Both the position numbers and the translations under genes were made by a program. From assembly GCA_035528905.1 (NCBI GenBank), contig DATKXU010000009.1, positions 1-53,260 on the forward strand: a stretch of 53,260 nucleotides of DNA, given 5' to 3'. Under the pieces are notes generated by a model. It did no database searches. It worked only from the letters and a program-made list of their open reading frames with translations, and was not told the DNA's origin. Source of the DNA: DATKXU01 sp035528905 (GTDB lineage: Bacteria > Armatimonadota > UBA5829 > DTJY01). Positions 7,874 through 15,800 of this stretch are shown here, one piece after another. The first letter of the stretch is position 1. Each line of letters opens with the position of its first letter.

Positions 7874-8449
7874 ATGGGCAAAGTCATCAAAGCTGGAGCA
7901 ACTGCGATACATCCTTGTCCGGTGGTACTAGTCACGTGCGTTGACGGCCATTCGGCGCCCAATATCATCACCCTAGCTTGGGCCGGGGTAGCCTGTTCCG
8001 AGCCGCCGATGGTCGGCATCTCCATCCGCCCCCACCGCTATTCGCACGGCTTAATCGTGAAATCGGGCGAGTTTGTGGTGAATGTGCCGACCGAGGACAT
8101 CCTCCTGCAAACGGATTACTGCGGCAGCGTCTCCGGCAAAGATGTGGACAAGTTTGCGAAGACAGGGCTGACGCCGATCTCCGCAAGCCAGGTGAAGCCG
8201 CCCCTGATAAAGGAGTGTCCTGTAAACCTGGAATGCCTGGTAAGCCAGGTCATCAGCCTGGGGGCGCATGACCTCATTCTGGGTCAGGTGCTCGCCACCC
8301 ACATTGACGAGGAACTGCTCGACGCGAGCGGGGAAATCCGAAGCATCAAGGGCGCAAAACCGATCGCCTTCTCGCCGCTGACGTCGGAATACCTGAGCAT
8401 GGGAAGCATCATCGGCAGTTACGGATACTCGCAGGAGCAGGGTTTGTAG
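7874..8449 (+). CDS. Flavin reductase-like FMN-binding protein
   Basis: A 191-aa protein of the flavin reductase-like split-barrel family. Visible features are ATAIHPCPVVLVTC at the N-terminus, NIITLAWAGVACSEPPMVGI, ISIRPHRYSHGLI, and GEFVVNVP, which form the FMN-binding barrel of the family. ATG 7874 has GGAGG 7 nt upstream. Members act as NAD(P)H:flavin reductases or flavoredoxins; the partner is unknown. It follows the tRNA gene on the same strand and stands alone; the next gene, hslU, is convergent. Confidence 0.88.
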   Translation: MGKVIKAGATAIHPCPVVLVTCVDGHSAPNIITLAWAGVACSEPPMVGISIRPHRYSHGLIVKSGEFVVNVPTEDILLQTDYCGSVSGKDVDKFAKTGLTPISASQVKPPLIKECPVNLECLVSQVISLGAHDLILGQVLATHIDEELLDASGEIRSIKGAKPIAFSPLTSEYLSMGSIIGSYGYSQEQGL

Positions 8450-8552
8450 GGATGAGCCAAACCGGCTCAACAGGAGCTTCGCCCTCCCGTACTCCAATTT
8501 GCACCGGGGGTTCCCGGAATTGGTGTAAGAGTGGTTCCCTGGAGCCTTTGAC

Positions 8553-8592
8553 CCCCTTGTCCGCCGTAGCTTCAGCGAAGGCGGATGGACCC
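8553..8592 (-). repeat. 40-bp palindromic element, copy 2 (abutting hslU stop)
   Basis: This is the inverted counterpart of 4898-4937, with one mismatch in 40. It ends at the base next to the hslU stop codon (8593-8595), so it lies in the 3' untranslated region of the hslVU transcript. Confidence 0.85.
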
Positions 8593-10041
8593 CTAAAGAA
8601 TGTACTTGCTCAGGTCCTCGTTCTTGACGATGCCTTCGAGCTTCTCGCGGACGTAGGCTGCATCCACAGTTACGGCCTGGCCCGAGAGATCGGGCGCGGA
8701 GAAGGACAGTTCCTCGAGCATGCACTCCATGATCGTGTGCAGCCGCCGAGCGCCGATATTCTCCATCTGGGAGTTGACTTCCGCCGCCATGCGAGCTATC
8801 TCGGCAATGGCATCGTCGGTGAAGGTGACCTGCACGCCCTCAGTCGCGAGCAGCTCCCTGTACTGCTTTATCAGCGCATTTTTCGGCTCCGTCAGGATTC
8901 GCTTGAAGTCCTCCTCGCCCAGACTGTCCAGCTCCACGCGGATAGGCAGGCGGCCCTGGAGCTCGGGGATCAGGTCGGATGGTTTGCTCACGTGGAACGC
9001 CCCCGCCGCTATGAAGAGAATATGGTGCGTCTGCACCGGGCCGTATTTCGTGATGACGGTCGAGCCCTCGATGATTGGGAGGATATCCCTTTGCACTCCC
9101 TCGCGGGAGACTTGCGGTCCGCCTTCGCCGCCTTTCTCGCGGCCTGCGATCTTGTCCAGCTCGTCCACGAATATGATGCCGGTCTGCTCCGTTCGCTCGA
9201 TTGCCTCGCGGACGATCTGATCCTGATCCAGCAGCCGCCGGGCTTCTTCCTGAAGGAGAATCTCCTTGGCCTCGCGGATGGGCACGGTCTTGACCTTCCG
9301 CCGGCGCGGCATCATCGGCCCAAGCATACTCTGCATATCCACGCCCATCTCCTCCATCCCCTGCGGACTGAACACCTGGAGGAACGGCGCGCTGCTCTCC
9401 TCGACTTCTATCTCGACCTTCTGGTCGTCCAGGACTCCCTCGACGAGCTGCTTCCGGAGCTTCTCCCGGATCCGAATCATGCGCTCGCTCTCGTCGCGAA
9501 TCATGTCTTCGGACGCCGGCGGCGATTCCACCTGCTCCTCCGGGCGGGGTCGCTGACCGCCGAACAACTGGCCTATCACCTCATATGCGGCTTCCAGATC
9601 CTTCGGGGTCCGCTTCTCAGGCTTCGGCATCGGCTGCATGATATCCAGAATGTGGTCAATGACCAGTTCTCGCGCCCTGTCCTGGACCTCCGCGATCTTC
9701 TCGTTTTCCACCATGCGGACGCCAAGCTGGACCAGGTCGCGCACCATGGAGTCTACGTCCCGCCCGACGTAGCCGACCTCGGTGAACTTGGTGGCCTCGA
9801 CCTTGATGAACGGCGCCTTCGCGATCTGCGCGAGCCTTCTGGCGATCTCCGTCTTCCCGATGCCGGTTGGGCCGATCATGAGGATGTTCTTGGGGATGAC
9901 TTCCTCGCGCATGTCTTCGCCCAGGAGCCGGCGTCTGTACCGGTTCCGTAGGGCGATCGCCACCGAGCGCTTCGCCCTGTCCTGGCCGATTATGTACTTG
10001 TCTAGCTCCGCGACTATTTGTCTTGGTGTGAGGTTTTCCAT
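8593..10041 (-). CDS. hslU: HslU, ATPase subunit of the HslVU protease
   Basis: A 482-aa AAA+ unfoldase. It has IVAELDKYIIGQ at the N-terminus, Walker A GPTGIGKT, EVGYVGRDV (pore loop), Walker B IIFVDELDKIA, and the conserved C-terminal tail DLSKYIL, which inserts into HslV. It is longer than the E. coli protein (443 aa); the extra length lies in the intermediate (I) domain. Start ATG 10041 follows AGGGG. It is downstream of hslV with a spacer of about 100 bp containing an inverted short-period array. Confidence 0.95.
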   Translation of the reverse strand: MENLTPRQIVAELDKYIIGQDRAKRSVAIALRNRYRRRLLGEDMREEVIPKNILMIGPTGIGKTEIARRLAQIAKAPFIKVEATKFTEVGYVGRDVDSMVRDLVQLGVRMVENEKIAEVQDRARELVIDHILDIMQPMPKPEKRTPKDLEAAYEVIGQLFGGQRPRPEEQVESPPASEDMIRDESERMIRIREKLRKQLVEGVLDDQKVEIEVEESSAPFLQVFSPQGMEEMGVDMQSMLGPMMPRRRKVKTVPIREAKEILLQEEARRLLDQDQIVREAIERTEQTGIIFVDELDKIAGREKGGEGGPQVSREGVQRDILPIIEGSTVITKYGPVQTHHILFIAAGAFHVSKPSDLIPELQGRLPIRVELDSLGEEDFKRILTEPKNALIKQYRELLATEGVQVTFTDDAIAEIARMAAEVNSQMENIGARRLHTIMECMLEELSFSAPDLSGQAVTVDAAYVREKLEGIVKNEDLSKYIL

Positions 10042-10052
10042 TGGTTGCCCCT

Positions 10053-10143
10053 GTTTCATGTTTCAGGTTCGAAGTTCCAGGTTTTACGCTCCAAACGCCC
10101 AGACCTCGCCAACGTGAGACCTGAAACCTGAAACTTGAAACCT
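10053..10143. repeat. Inverted 7-bp-period array between hslV and hslU
   Basis: The left arm (about 10053-10085) is made of degenerate GTTTCAG heptamers; the right arm (about 10118-10143) carries the complementary CTGAAAC units. The arms can form an imperfect hairpin in the hslVU message. Confidence 0.7.
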
Positions 10144-10672
10144 AGATCACCTCGACGGTGATATTCTCATTAGTATATACGCAAATTGAGGCGGCGATGC
10201 GCAGCGCCTCCTCGACGATTTTCTCCGCCGACAGGTCGGAATGGCGCACGAGCGCCCGCGCGGCCGCCAGCGCGAAGCCTCCGCCGGAGCCGATGGCCGC
10301 GATGCCGTCATCCGGCTCGATGACTTCCCCGCTGCCCGAGACCACAAGCAGGTGCTCCCCGTCGGCCACGATCATCATCGCCTCCAGGCGCCTCAGTATC
10401 CTATCCGTGCGCCATTCCTTCGCAAATTCTCTCACGGCGCGCAATATGTTCCCGTGCGACTCGTCGAGCTTCGCTTCGAATTTGTCCGAGAGCGCGTAGG
10501 CGTCCGCGACCGAGCCGGCGATGCCCGCGAGAACCTTGCCCTCGTGCATGCGGCGGACCTTCTTCGCGCCGGCCTTCATTATCTGATTCTCGATGGTTAC
10601 CTGGCCGTCGCCCGCGATGGCGACCTTATCGCCGCGCTTGACTGCGACTATGGTGGTGGCATGTGATGTCAT
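10142..10672 (-). CDS. hslV: HslV, peptidase subunit of the HslVU protease
   Basis: A 176-aa N-terminal nucleophile peptidase. The start MTSHA is followed by TTIVAVKRGDKVAIAGDGQV, so removal of five residues would expose the catalytic threonine, as in the family. MKAGAKKVRRM and GIAGSVADA are also typical. AGGAGG lies 6 nt before ATG 10672. It forms the proteolytic core with HslU. A four-helix-bundle cassette separates it from xerC, its usual upstream neighbour in Firmicutes-type genomes. Confidence 0.96.
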   Translation of the reverse strand: MTSHATTIVAVKRGDKVAIAGDGQVTIENQIMKAGAKKVRRMHEGKVLAGIAGSVADAYALSDKFEAKLDESHGNILRAVREFAKEWRTDRILRRLEAMMIVADGEHLLVVSGSGEVIEPDDGIAAIGSGGGFALAAARALVRHSDLSAEKIVEEALRIAASICVYTNENITVEVI

Positions 10673-10690
10673 CTTCAGCCTCCTGATCGC

Positions 10691-11208
10691 TGGAGTAATG
10701 GAGTGGTGGAGTATTGGAGTACTGGACCTACGGCGCATTTAATCTTCAGCCACATAAGCTACATTACTTTCCTTGACAATCAAGTGATCTATCCAATCTC
10801 CATTTTCTCGCTTTTGCTCCAGACTTTCTATTAGCTTTAGCAACCCGTTTTCCACTTTATACGCTAACGAGTCGAGGAGTTCAATATCCACCGCAGCAAT
10901 CTGGCCGGCTTTCGCACATGCATAAATGCCGGAGACCGACTCGCCGAGAGAGCTTAACGCAACATTGAGGAAATTCAGATACTCCAGGATGGAGCGCCTG
11001 CAGTAACCCTCGGCGATATTGCGGTGTATGGAGTCACTGGAAGCGATGGCTTGGGACGCGACGCGCTTTAGCTCGTATGGAAAAACTCGAAATACCTTGC
11101 AAGTCTGGACGTAATACTCAACCGCGTCATCCCACACCCTAAGCTGCATATACCCTCTGTTCTTATTCTTACGCATCACTCCACCACTCCATTACTCCAA
11201 TACTCCAT
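10691..11208 (-). mobile_element. Four-helix-bundle cassette 1 with inverted octamer arrays
   Basis: The cassette of about 518 bp consists of a four-helix-bundle gene bounded by arrays of TGGAGTNN octamers: left arm 10691-10725 and right arm, inverted, about 11178-11208. Within the arms, 21 nt at 10692-10712 are the exact reverse complement of 11178-11198. It lies between xerC and hslV. No transposase, integrase or reverse transcriptase is present. Calling it mobile is inference from the inverted ends, the operon interruption, and the second similar cassette at 38.7-39.3 kb. Confidence 0.6.
10739..11176 (-). CDS. Four-helix-bundle protein (S23/Avd-like, TIGR02436 type)
   Basis: A 145-aa all-helical protein. 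LRVWDDAVEYYVQTCKVF, PYELKRVASQAIASSDSI, the signature RNIAEGYCRRS, and EYLNFLNVALSSLGE correspond to the helices of the family first described from 23S rRNA intervening sequences; the same fold is used by Avd of diversity-generating retroelements. Function outside those settings is unknown. The start is ATG 11176 (GTG 11179 is possible). The start overlaps the upstream repeat arm, whose GGTGGAG serves as the only Shine-Dalgarno candidate. It lies on the same strand as xerC and hslVU. Confidence 0.88.
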   Translation of the reverse strand: MRKNKNRGYMQLRVWDDAVEYYVQTCKVFRVFPYELKRVASQAIASSDSIHRNIAEGYCRRSILEYLNFLNVALSSLGESVSGIYACAKAGQIAAVDIELLDSLAYKVENGLLKLIESLEQKRENGDWIDHLIVKESNVAYVAED

Positions 11209-11211
11209 GTC

Positions 11212-12126
11212 TCAGCTCTCCTCCAGCGCCCTTGGGTGTGCGCTTTCATAAACCTGCTTCAGCCGTTCCCTGCTCACGTGCGCGTAAATCTGGGTCGTCG
11301 AGATGCTGGCATGGCCGAGCAGTTCCTGTATCGAGCGCAAATCCGCTCCGTGTTCGAGCATGTGCGTGGCAAAGGTGTGGCGCATCACATGCGGGCTGAT
11401 CTTCATCTCGTCGCTCACCATGCCGAAGTACTTGTCCAGCAGCCGCCGGATGCTTCGAACCGTGAGCCTGCCCCCGTTCCTATTCAGAAAGAGCGCATTC
11501 TCCTGCTCGCCATTGCGCCTGTTGGAGAAAAGCCGGCCCCGTCCGAGATTGAGATACAACGCCAATGCCGCCTGCGCCGCGCGGCCCAGAAGCACAATCC
11601 GCTCCTTGGATCCCTTGCCCATGACTCTGGCTTCTCCGGTCGGCAGATCCAGATCGCGCAGATCCATGCCGGCGAGCTCGCTCACACGCACGCCGGTAGC
11701 ATAGAGCGCCTCCAGGATGGCCGCATCCCTCGTCCCGGTCGGCTCCGAAGTATCCGGTTTCTGCATCAGGGCCTCGATTTGCTCGTCGCGCAGGAACTTG
11801 GGCAGCCGCTTGTCGAGCTTCGGACTCAGCAGGCCGGCAGTCGGGTCCGCCTCTATTAAGCCCTTCCGAAGCAGATACTTGAAGAACGCCCGAAGCGACG
11901 CGAGCTTCCTGGCGGTTGATGCCTTGCTTAGTCCCTGTCTCTGGAGGCGCGCGAGGTACCGGCGCAGCGTCTGGGAATCCAGCTCCCGCGGATCTGCGGA
12001 AAGCTCCTCGCCTTGCAGGAAACCCGCGAACTGCACGATATCGGAGGCATACGCGCGCAGCGTATGTTCGGACGCATTCTTCGCCGCCCGCATGTACTCT
12101 ATGAAGCGATCAATCTCCTGGTGCAT
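11212..12126 (-). CDS. xerC: Tyrosine recombinase XerC
   Basis: A 304-aa tyrosine recombinase of Xer type. The N-terminal SAM-like domain contains EHTLRAYASDIVQFAGFL; the catalytic domain shows ATGVRVSEL (Arg), GKGSKER (Lys), HVMRHTFATH (His-x-x-Arg), LGHASISTTQIYAHV (His and nucleophile Tyr). It resolves chromosome dimers at dif. Start ATG 12126 is preferred over GTG 12135. Its place upstream of hslV matches the xerC-hslV-hslU order of Firmicutes, although a repeat cassette now separates them. A dif site is not visible here. Confidence 0.92.
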   Translation of the reverse strand: MHQEIDRFIEYMRAAKNASEHTLRAYASDIVQFAGFLQGEELSADPRELDSQTLRRYLARLQRQGLSKASTARKLASLRAFFKYLLRKGLIEADPTAGLLSPKLDKRLPKFLRDEQIEALMQKPDTSEPTGTRDAAILEALYATGVRVSELAGMDLRDLDLPTGEARVMGKGSKERIVLLGRAAQAALALYLNLGRGRLFSNRRNGEQENALFLNRNGGRLTVRSIRRLLDKYFGMVSDEMKISPHVMRHTFATHMLEHGADLRSIQELLGHASISTTQIYAHVSRERLKQVYESAHPRALEES

Positions 12127-12176
12127 GAGAAACACCCCGGTGTCAGGTGGTGCGGATCCCTAACACCCAACACTTC

Positions 12177-13496
12177 TCACGTCTCGAACGTCGGCAGCCA
12201 GCCTTTGTTGGCCTCGAACATCTCATCAACCATTGACCTTATCTCGGCGAGGCTGAGCACGGCGGAGGTCAGCGGATCGTAGTAGATGGCATGGCATATC
12301 TTGTCGCGGTTGTCTTCCACGCAGCCCGTCACCGCCAGCTCCTCGCACTGGGCGCTGATGCTGTTCAGGAGAGCGCACTGAGGCGGAAGCGGGCCTACGT
12401 GCAGGGGATCGAGCCCGCGCTTCGACGCCACTACCGGGACTTCCACGCAGCAGCCCGGCGGCAGATTGTCTATCAACCCGAAGTTCCTGACATTTCCGTT
12501 GAACTCGAACATGGCGCCGTCGCCGACGCAGGCGTTGAAGATGCTCGCGGCGTACTCGTGCCCGCGCCGGAGGTCCACCGGCCGCTCGAGCTGCTCCTTG
12601 ATGTGATTGCGCCACGTATCGGCGACCTGCTGATACTCATTCAGTATGAACGCATGATGCCCCGGATTCCATCCCGTGCCGTGCGTGCAGTATTTTTCGA
12701 GCAAATCCGGCCGCGTCCTGAACCAGGCGGTATACTCGGAGTTATGCCCGCTGGATTCGGTGACGTAGTAGCCCAGATGAAGGAACATCTCGTTCCGCAC
12801 GTGCTCCGCGTTGTAGATTTCCGGCCGCGTGGTCACGGCCTCCTTGATGAGCGGATACGCGTCCTTGCCGTTCCATTTGAAATCCACGAACCACGCCTGG
12901 TGGTTGATGCCCGCGCAGCGATAGGTGACTTCCTGGAATGGCGCGCCGATCCAGTCCGCGAGCATCATCGCCGTGCCCTGGACGCTGTGGCAGAGGCCGG
13001 TGGCCCTGGCCTTCGTCTCTCCCTGCATCGCACGGCAGAGCATAGCCATCGGATTGGTGTAGTTCAGGACGATCGCGTCGGGGCAATAGCGCTCCACGTC
13101 CCTGCAGATGTCCACCATCACGGGGATGGTCCTGAGCGCCCGGAATATGCCCGACGGCCCTCTCGTGTCCCCGACGTTTATGTCCACCCCGTATTTCGCG
13201 GGGATTTCGATGTCGCTCCGGAAGACATTCACGCCGCCCTGTAAGATAGTGGTAACAACCCCATCCGCTCCGTCCAAAGCCCTCTTTCGGTCCATGGTGG
13301 AAATGACCTTGGCGGGGTAGTTTCCGGCGGCGATGATTCGATCCACGCCGGCCTTGATGAAGTTCAGCCGCTCCTCGTCAATGTCCATCAGGGCGAGCGT
13401 GCTGTCGGCAAGCGCCGGGAACGTCAGGATGTCCCTGACCAAGGCCCTCGTGAATCCAAAACTCCCGGCTCCGATAAACGCGATCTTCTTCGGCAT
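12177..13496 (-). CDS. GH4 family glycosidase, probable alpha-galactosidase
   Basis: A 439-aa NAD- and Mn-dependent GH4 enzyme. IAFIGAGSFGFTRAL is the Rossmann loop; LNYTNPMAM and GLCHSVQG carry the metal-binding cysteine; GINHQAWF supplies the metal-binding histidine. The CHSV signature is the one seen in MelA-type alpha-galactosidases, so that activity is preferred over alpha-glucosidase. AAGGGA precedes ATG 13496. It sits between uppS and xerC, where sugar metabolism has no obvious link to the neighbours, suggesting later insertion into the block. Confidence 0.88.
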   Translation of the reverse strand: MPKKIAFIGAGSFGFTRALVRDILTFPALADSTLALMDIDEERLNFIKAGVDRIIAAGNYPAKVISTMDRKRALDGADGVVTTILQGGVNVFRSDIEIPAKYGVDINVGDTRGPSGIFRALRTIPVMVDICRDVERYCPDAIVLNYTNPMAMLCRAMQGETKARATGLCHSVQGTAMMLADWIGAPFQEVTYRCAGINHQAWFVDFKWNGKDAYPLIKEAVTTRPEIYNAEHVRNEMFLHLGYYVTESSGHNSEYTAWFRTRPDLLEKYCTHGTGWNPGHHAFILNEYQQVADTWRNHIKEQLERPVDLRRGHEYAASIFNACVGDGAMFEFNGNVRNFGLIDNLPPGCCVEVPVVASKRGLDPLHVGPLPPQCALLNSISAQCEELAVTGCVEDNRDKICHAIYYDPLTSAVLSLAEIRSMVDEMFEANKGWLPTFET

Positions 13497-13543
13497 AACC
13501 ACATTCCCTTCTAGTGAGCTTCTCGTTACTTCGCGGCTGCGGA

Positions 13544-14305
13544 TCACACAGCCGGCGGCACTGCTCCGAACCTGCGCACGCGGCCCTGGTAATCGGCGAT
13601 CGCCCTGACCAGTTCCGCCTTCGTGAAATCCGGCCACAGGACCGACGTGACCCAAATCTCCGTATATGCCATCTGCCAGAGCAAGAAATTGCTGATTCGA
13701 AGCTCGCCCGCCGTCCGGATAAGCAGATCGGGATCCGGCAGGCCGGCAGTGTACAAGAGGCCGGAGAAATACTCCTCCGTGATCTGCTCCGGGTCGAGCC
13801 GACCGTCCTTTGCTCGGTGGCATGCCTCCCGGACAGCATCCAATATCTCCACGCGGGCGCCGTAGTTGATCGCCAGGTTGAGTATGAGACCGGTGTTCTT
13901 CGCCGTCGCGTTGATGTCCTCCGCCAGCGCCTGCTGAAGGGATTCAGGCAGCTCCGACAAGCGCCCCGAAATCCTCAGCCGAATGTTGCTCTCCTGGAGC
14001 CTCGGCAGCTCGACCCTCGTGGCTTCCTCGATGAGCTGCATGAGCATGTCCGTCTCTTCTTTCGGGCGGCGCCAGTTCTCCGTGGAAAACGCATAGAGAG
14101 TGAGGACCTCGACGCCAAGGTCGCCGCAGGCGCGGACGATGTCACGGACGGTCTCGTAGCCCTGCTTGTGGCCGATGATGCGCGGGAGGCCGCGCGCGGT
14201 CGCCCACCGGCCGTTGCCGTCCATGATAATGGCGACGTGCCGAGGCATCCTCTCGGGATCGAGGGTGATCCCGATTTCCCTCTGCGCCTTTTCGATTTCG
14301 GTCAA
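13544..14305 (-). CDS. uppS: Isoprenyl transferase (undecaprenyl diphosphate synthase)
   Basis: A 253-aa cis-prenyltransferase. RHVAIIMDGNGRWA contains the catalytic Asp, and GHKQGYE, LTLYAFSTENW and DLLIRTAGELRISNFL are the other family motifs. It makes the C55 lipid carrier for peptidoglycan. The start is TTG 14305, with GGGGG 7 nt upstream. It follows frr as in many bacteria, but the usual downstream cdsA-dxr-rseP genes are absent and a GH4 gene follows. Confidence 0.95.
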   Translation of the reverse strand: MTEIEKAQREIGITLDPERMPRHVAIIMDGNGRWATARGLPRIIGHKQGYETVRDIVRACGDLGVEVLTLYAFSTENWRRPKEETDMLMQLIEEATRVELPRLQESNIRLRISGRLSELPESLQQALAEDINATAKNTGLILNLAINYGARVEILDAVREACHRAKDGRLDPEQITEEYFSGLLYTAGLPDPDLLIRTAGELRISNFLLWQMAYTEIWVTSVLWPDFTKAELVRAIADYQGRVRRFGAVPPAV

Positions 14306-14362
14306 TGTGTGACCCCCTAAATTCAGCGAAACCCCTCCGTCAGCAATGGACGAAAGGGGCTA

Positions 14363-14452
14363 GGTTTCGAGTTTCAGGTTTCAAGTTTCACGTTTCAGGT
14401 TGCCAATCTTCGGCTCCGCCAACCTGGAACTTGTAACCTGCAACTTGAAACC
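14363..14452. repeat. Inverted 7-bp-period array between frr and uppS
   Basis: The left arm 14363-14401 is built from GTTTCAR heptamers. The right arm, about 14420-14452, reads as the complementary AACCTGNAACTTG pattern. It is of the same family as the array at 10053-10143. Confidence 0.7.
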
Positions 14453-14461
14453 AGAGGTCTC

Positions 14462-15019
14462 CTAAACCTCCATCAACTCTGCTTCCTTGGCCGCGGTGAT
14501 CCTGTCTATTTGCTCAACGCACTTATCAGTCAGCTTCTGAATCTGCTCCTGCGCTCTATGGACGTCGTCCTCGGACACCTCGCCCGCCTTTTCCATGCGC
14601 TTCAGCTCTTCGTTCGCGTCTCTCCGGACATTGCGGACGGCCACGCGGTGATCCTCGGCCTTCTTGTGCAGTACCTTGATTAGCTCTCTCCGCCGCTCCT
14701 CGGTCAATTGCGGGATCGAAAGCCGGATGACGTTCCCGTCGCTGGCAGGCGTGAGGCCGAGGTCCGACTTAGTGATCGCACGCTCGATGTGGGGAATGGC
14801 GCTCTTGTCCCAAGGAGCAATCACCAGAAGCCGGGGCTCCGGCACGGAGATCGTCCCAAGCTGGCTAACAGGCATGTTGGTGCCGTAGTACTCCACGGTA
14901 ACCCGCTCCAGCAGCGCGGGGTTGGCGCGCCCCGTGCGTATCGTCGTGTAGTCGTGCTGTGCAGCCTCCACAGCCTTGGTCATCCTTCGCTCGGCATCGC
15001 TCACTGTATCAGAGATCAC
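14462..15019 (-). CDS. frr: Ribosome recycling factor
   Basis: A 185-aa protein, the same length as E. coli RRF. IRTGRANPALLERVTVEYYG and VPEPRLLVIAPWDKS are diagnostic, and the helical domain ends KEAELMEV. The GTG start at 15019, with GGGAGG 7 nt upstream, overlaps the pyrH stop by 11 nt, which implies translational coupling. It acts with EF-G to split post-termination ribosomes. Confidence 0.96.
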   Translation of the reverse strand: MISDTVSDAERRMTKAVEAAQHDYTTIRTGRANPALLERVTVEYYGTNMPVSQLGTISVPEPRLLVIAPWDKSAIPHIERAITKSDLGLTPASDGNVIRLSIPQLTEERRRELIKVLHKKAEDHRVAVRNVRRDANEELKRMEKAGEVSEDDVHRAQEQIQKLTDKCVEQIDRITAAKEAELMEV

Positions 15020-15746
15020 TTTTATCCCTCCCAATGTACGTACCGATGGGTTCACCGAGAGCCGCACGCTTGATCGCGCCAGGCTCCATAGCATCGAAGA
15101 CGACCATGGGCAGGTTGTAGTCCTTGCACATGGTGAAAGCTGTCAGGTCCATTATGCCGAGGCCTTGCTTGATCGCATCCATGTAATCCACTCGGTCGAG
15201 TTTCTTGGCATCTGGGCAGGTCTTGGGGTCGCGGTCGTAAACACCGTCAACATTGGTGGCCTTCAGCACGATTTCGGCATGGATTTCGAGCGCTCTGAGC
15301 ACGGCCGCCGTATCCGTTGTGAAGAATGGATTGCCCGTGCCGGCTGCCAGGATTACCACGCGGTCCTTTTCGAGGTGGCGCATAGCTCGCCGACGTATGA
15401 ACGGCTCCGCCAGCGCAGCCATTTCAACGGCTGTCTGGACTCGCGTGACCACATCCAGCTTCTCCAGAGCATCCTGGAGTGCGAGCGCGTTGATCACCGT
15501 AGCCAGCATGCCCATGTAGTCCGCGCTGGCGCGCTCGATGCCCGCCCTGGCGGCCTCGCTGCCGCGTATGTAATTGCCGCCGCCGACTATGACGGCGATC
15601 TCGACTCCGGATTTGTGAACGTCCTTGATCTCGGATGCGAGGCGCTTCACCGCCTCGGTATCTACGCCGAATCCCTTGTCGCCTGCGAATGCCTGGCCGC
15701 TGAGCTTCAGCAAAACTCGTTTCCACTTGGGTTGCTTAGGTGTCAT
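15009..15746 (-). CDS. pyrH: Uridylate kinase
   Basis: A 245-aa UMP kinase of the amino-acid-kinase fold. LLKLSGQAFAG, VIVGGGNYIRG, TGNPFFTTDTAAVLRA and KATNVDGVYDRDP are family motifs. It phosphorylates UMP to UDP in the cytoplasm. It is the third gene of the rpsB-tsf-pyrH-frr operon; AGGA precedes ATG 15746. Confidence 0.96.
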   Translation of the reverse strand: MTPKQPKWKRVLLKLSGQAFAGDKGFGVDTEAVKRLASEIKDVHKSGVEIAVIVGGGNYIRGSEAARAGIERASADYMGMLATVINALALQDALEKLDVVTRVQTAVEMAALAEPFIRRRAMRHLEKDRVVILAAGTGNPFFTTDTAAVLRALEIHAEIVLKATNVDGVYDRDPKTCPDAKKLDRVDYMDAIKQGLGIMDLTAFTMCKDYNLPMVVFDAMEPGAIKRAALGEPIGTYIGRDKSDL

Positions 15747-15800
15747 GTCTTGGTATCCTCATCCAGACTCTCCCTATCCCTCTGGGAGACGGAGTTCAGC

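Noticed and set aside
8452..9951. 499-codon plus-strand open frame
   Set aside because: It is antisense to hslU, with Leu/Arg/His-rich shadow composition.
10739..11176. Diversity-generating retroelement accessory gene (avd)
   Set aside because: No reverse transcriptase, template repeat or variable repeat is nearby; only the protein fold is shared.
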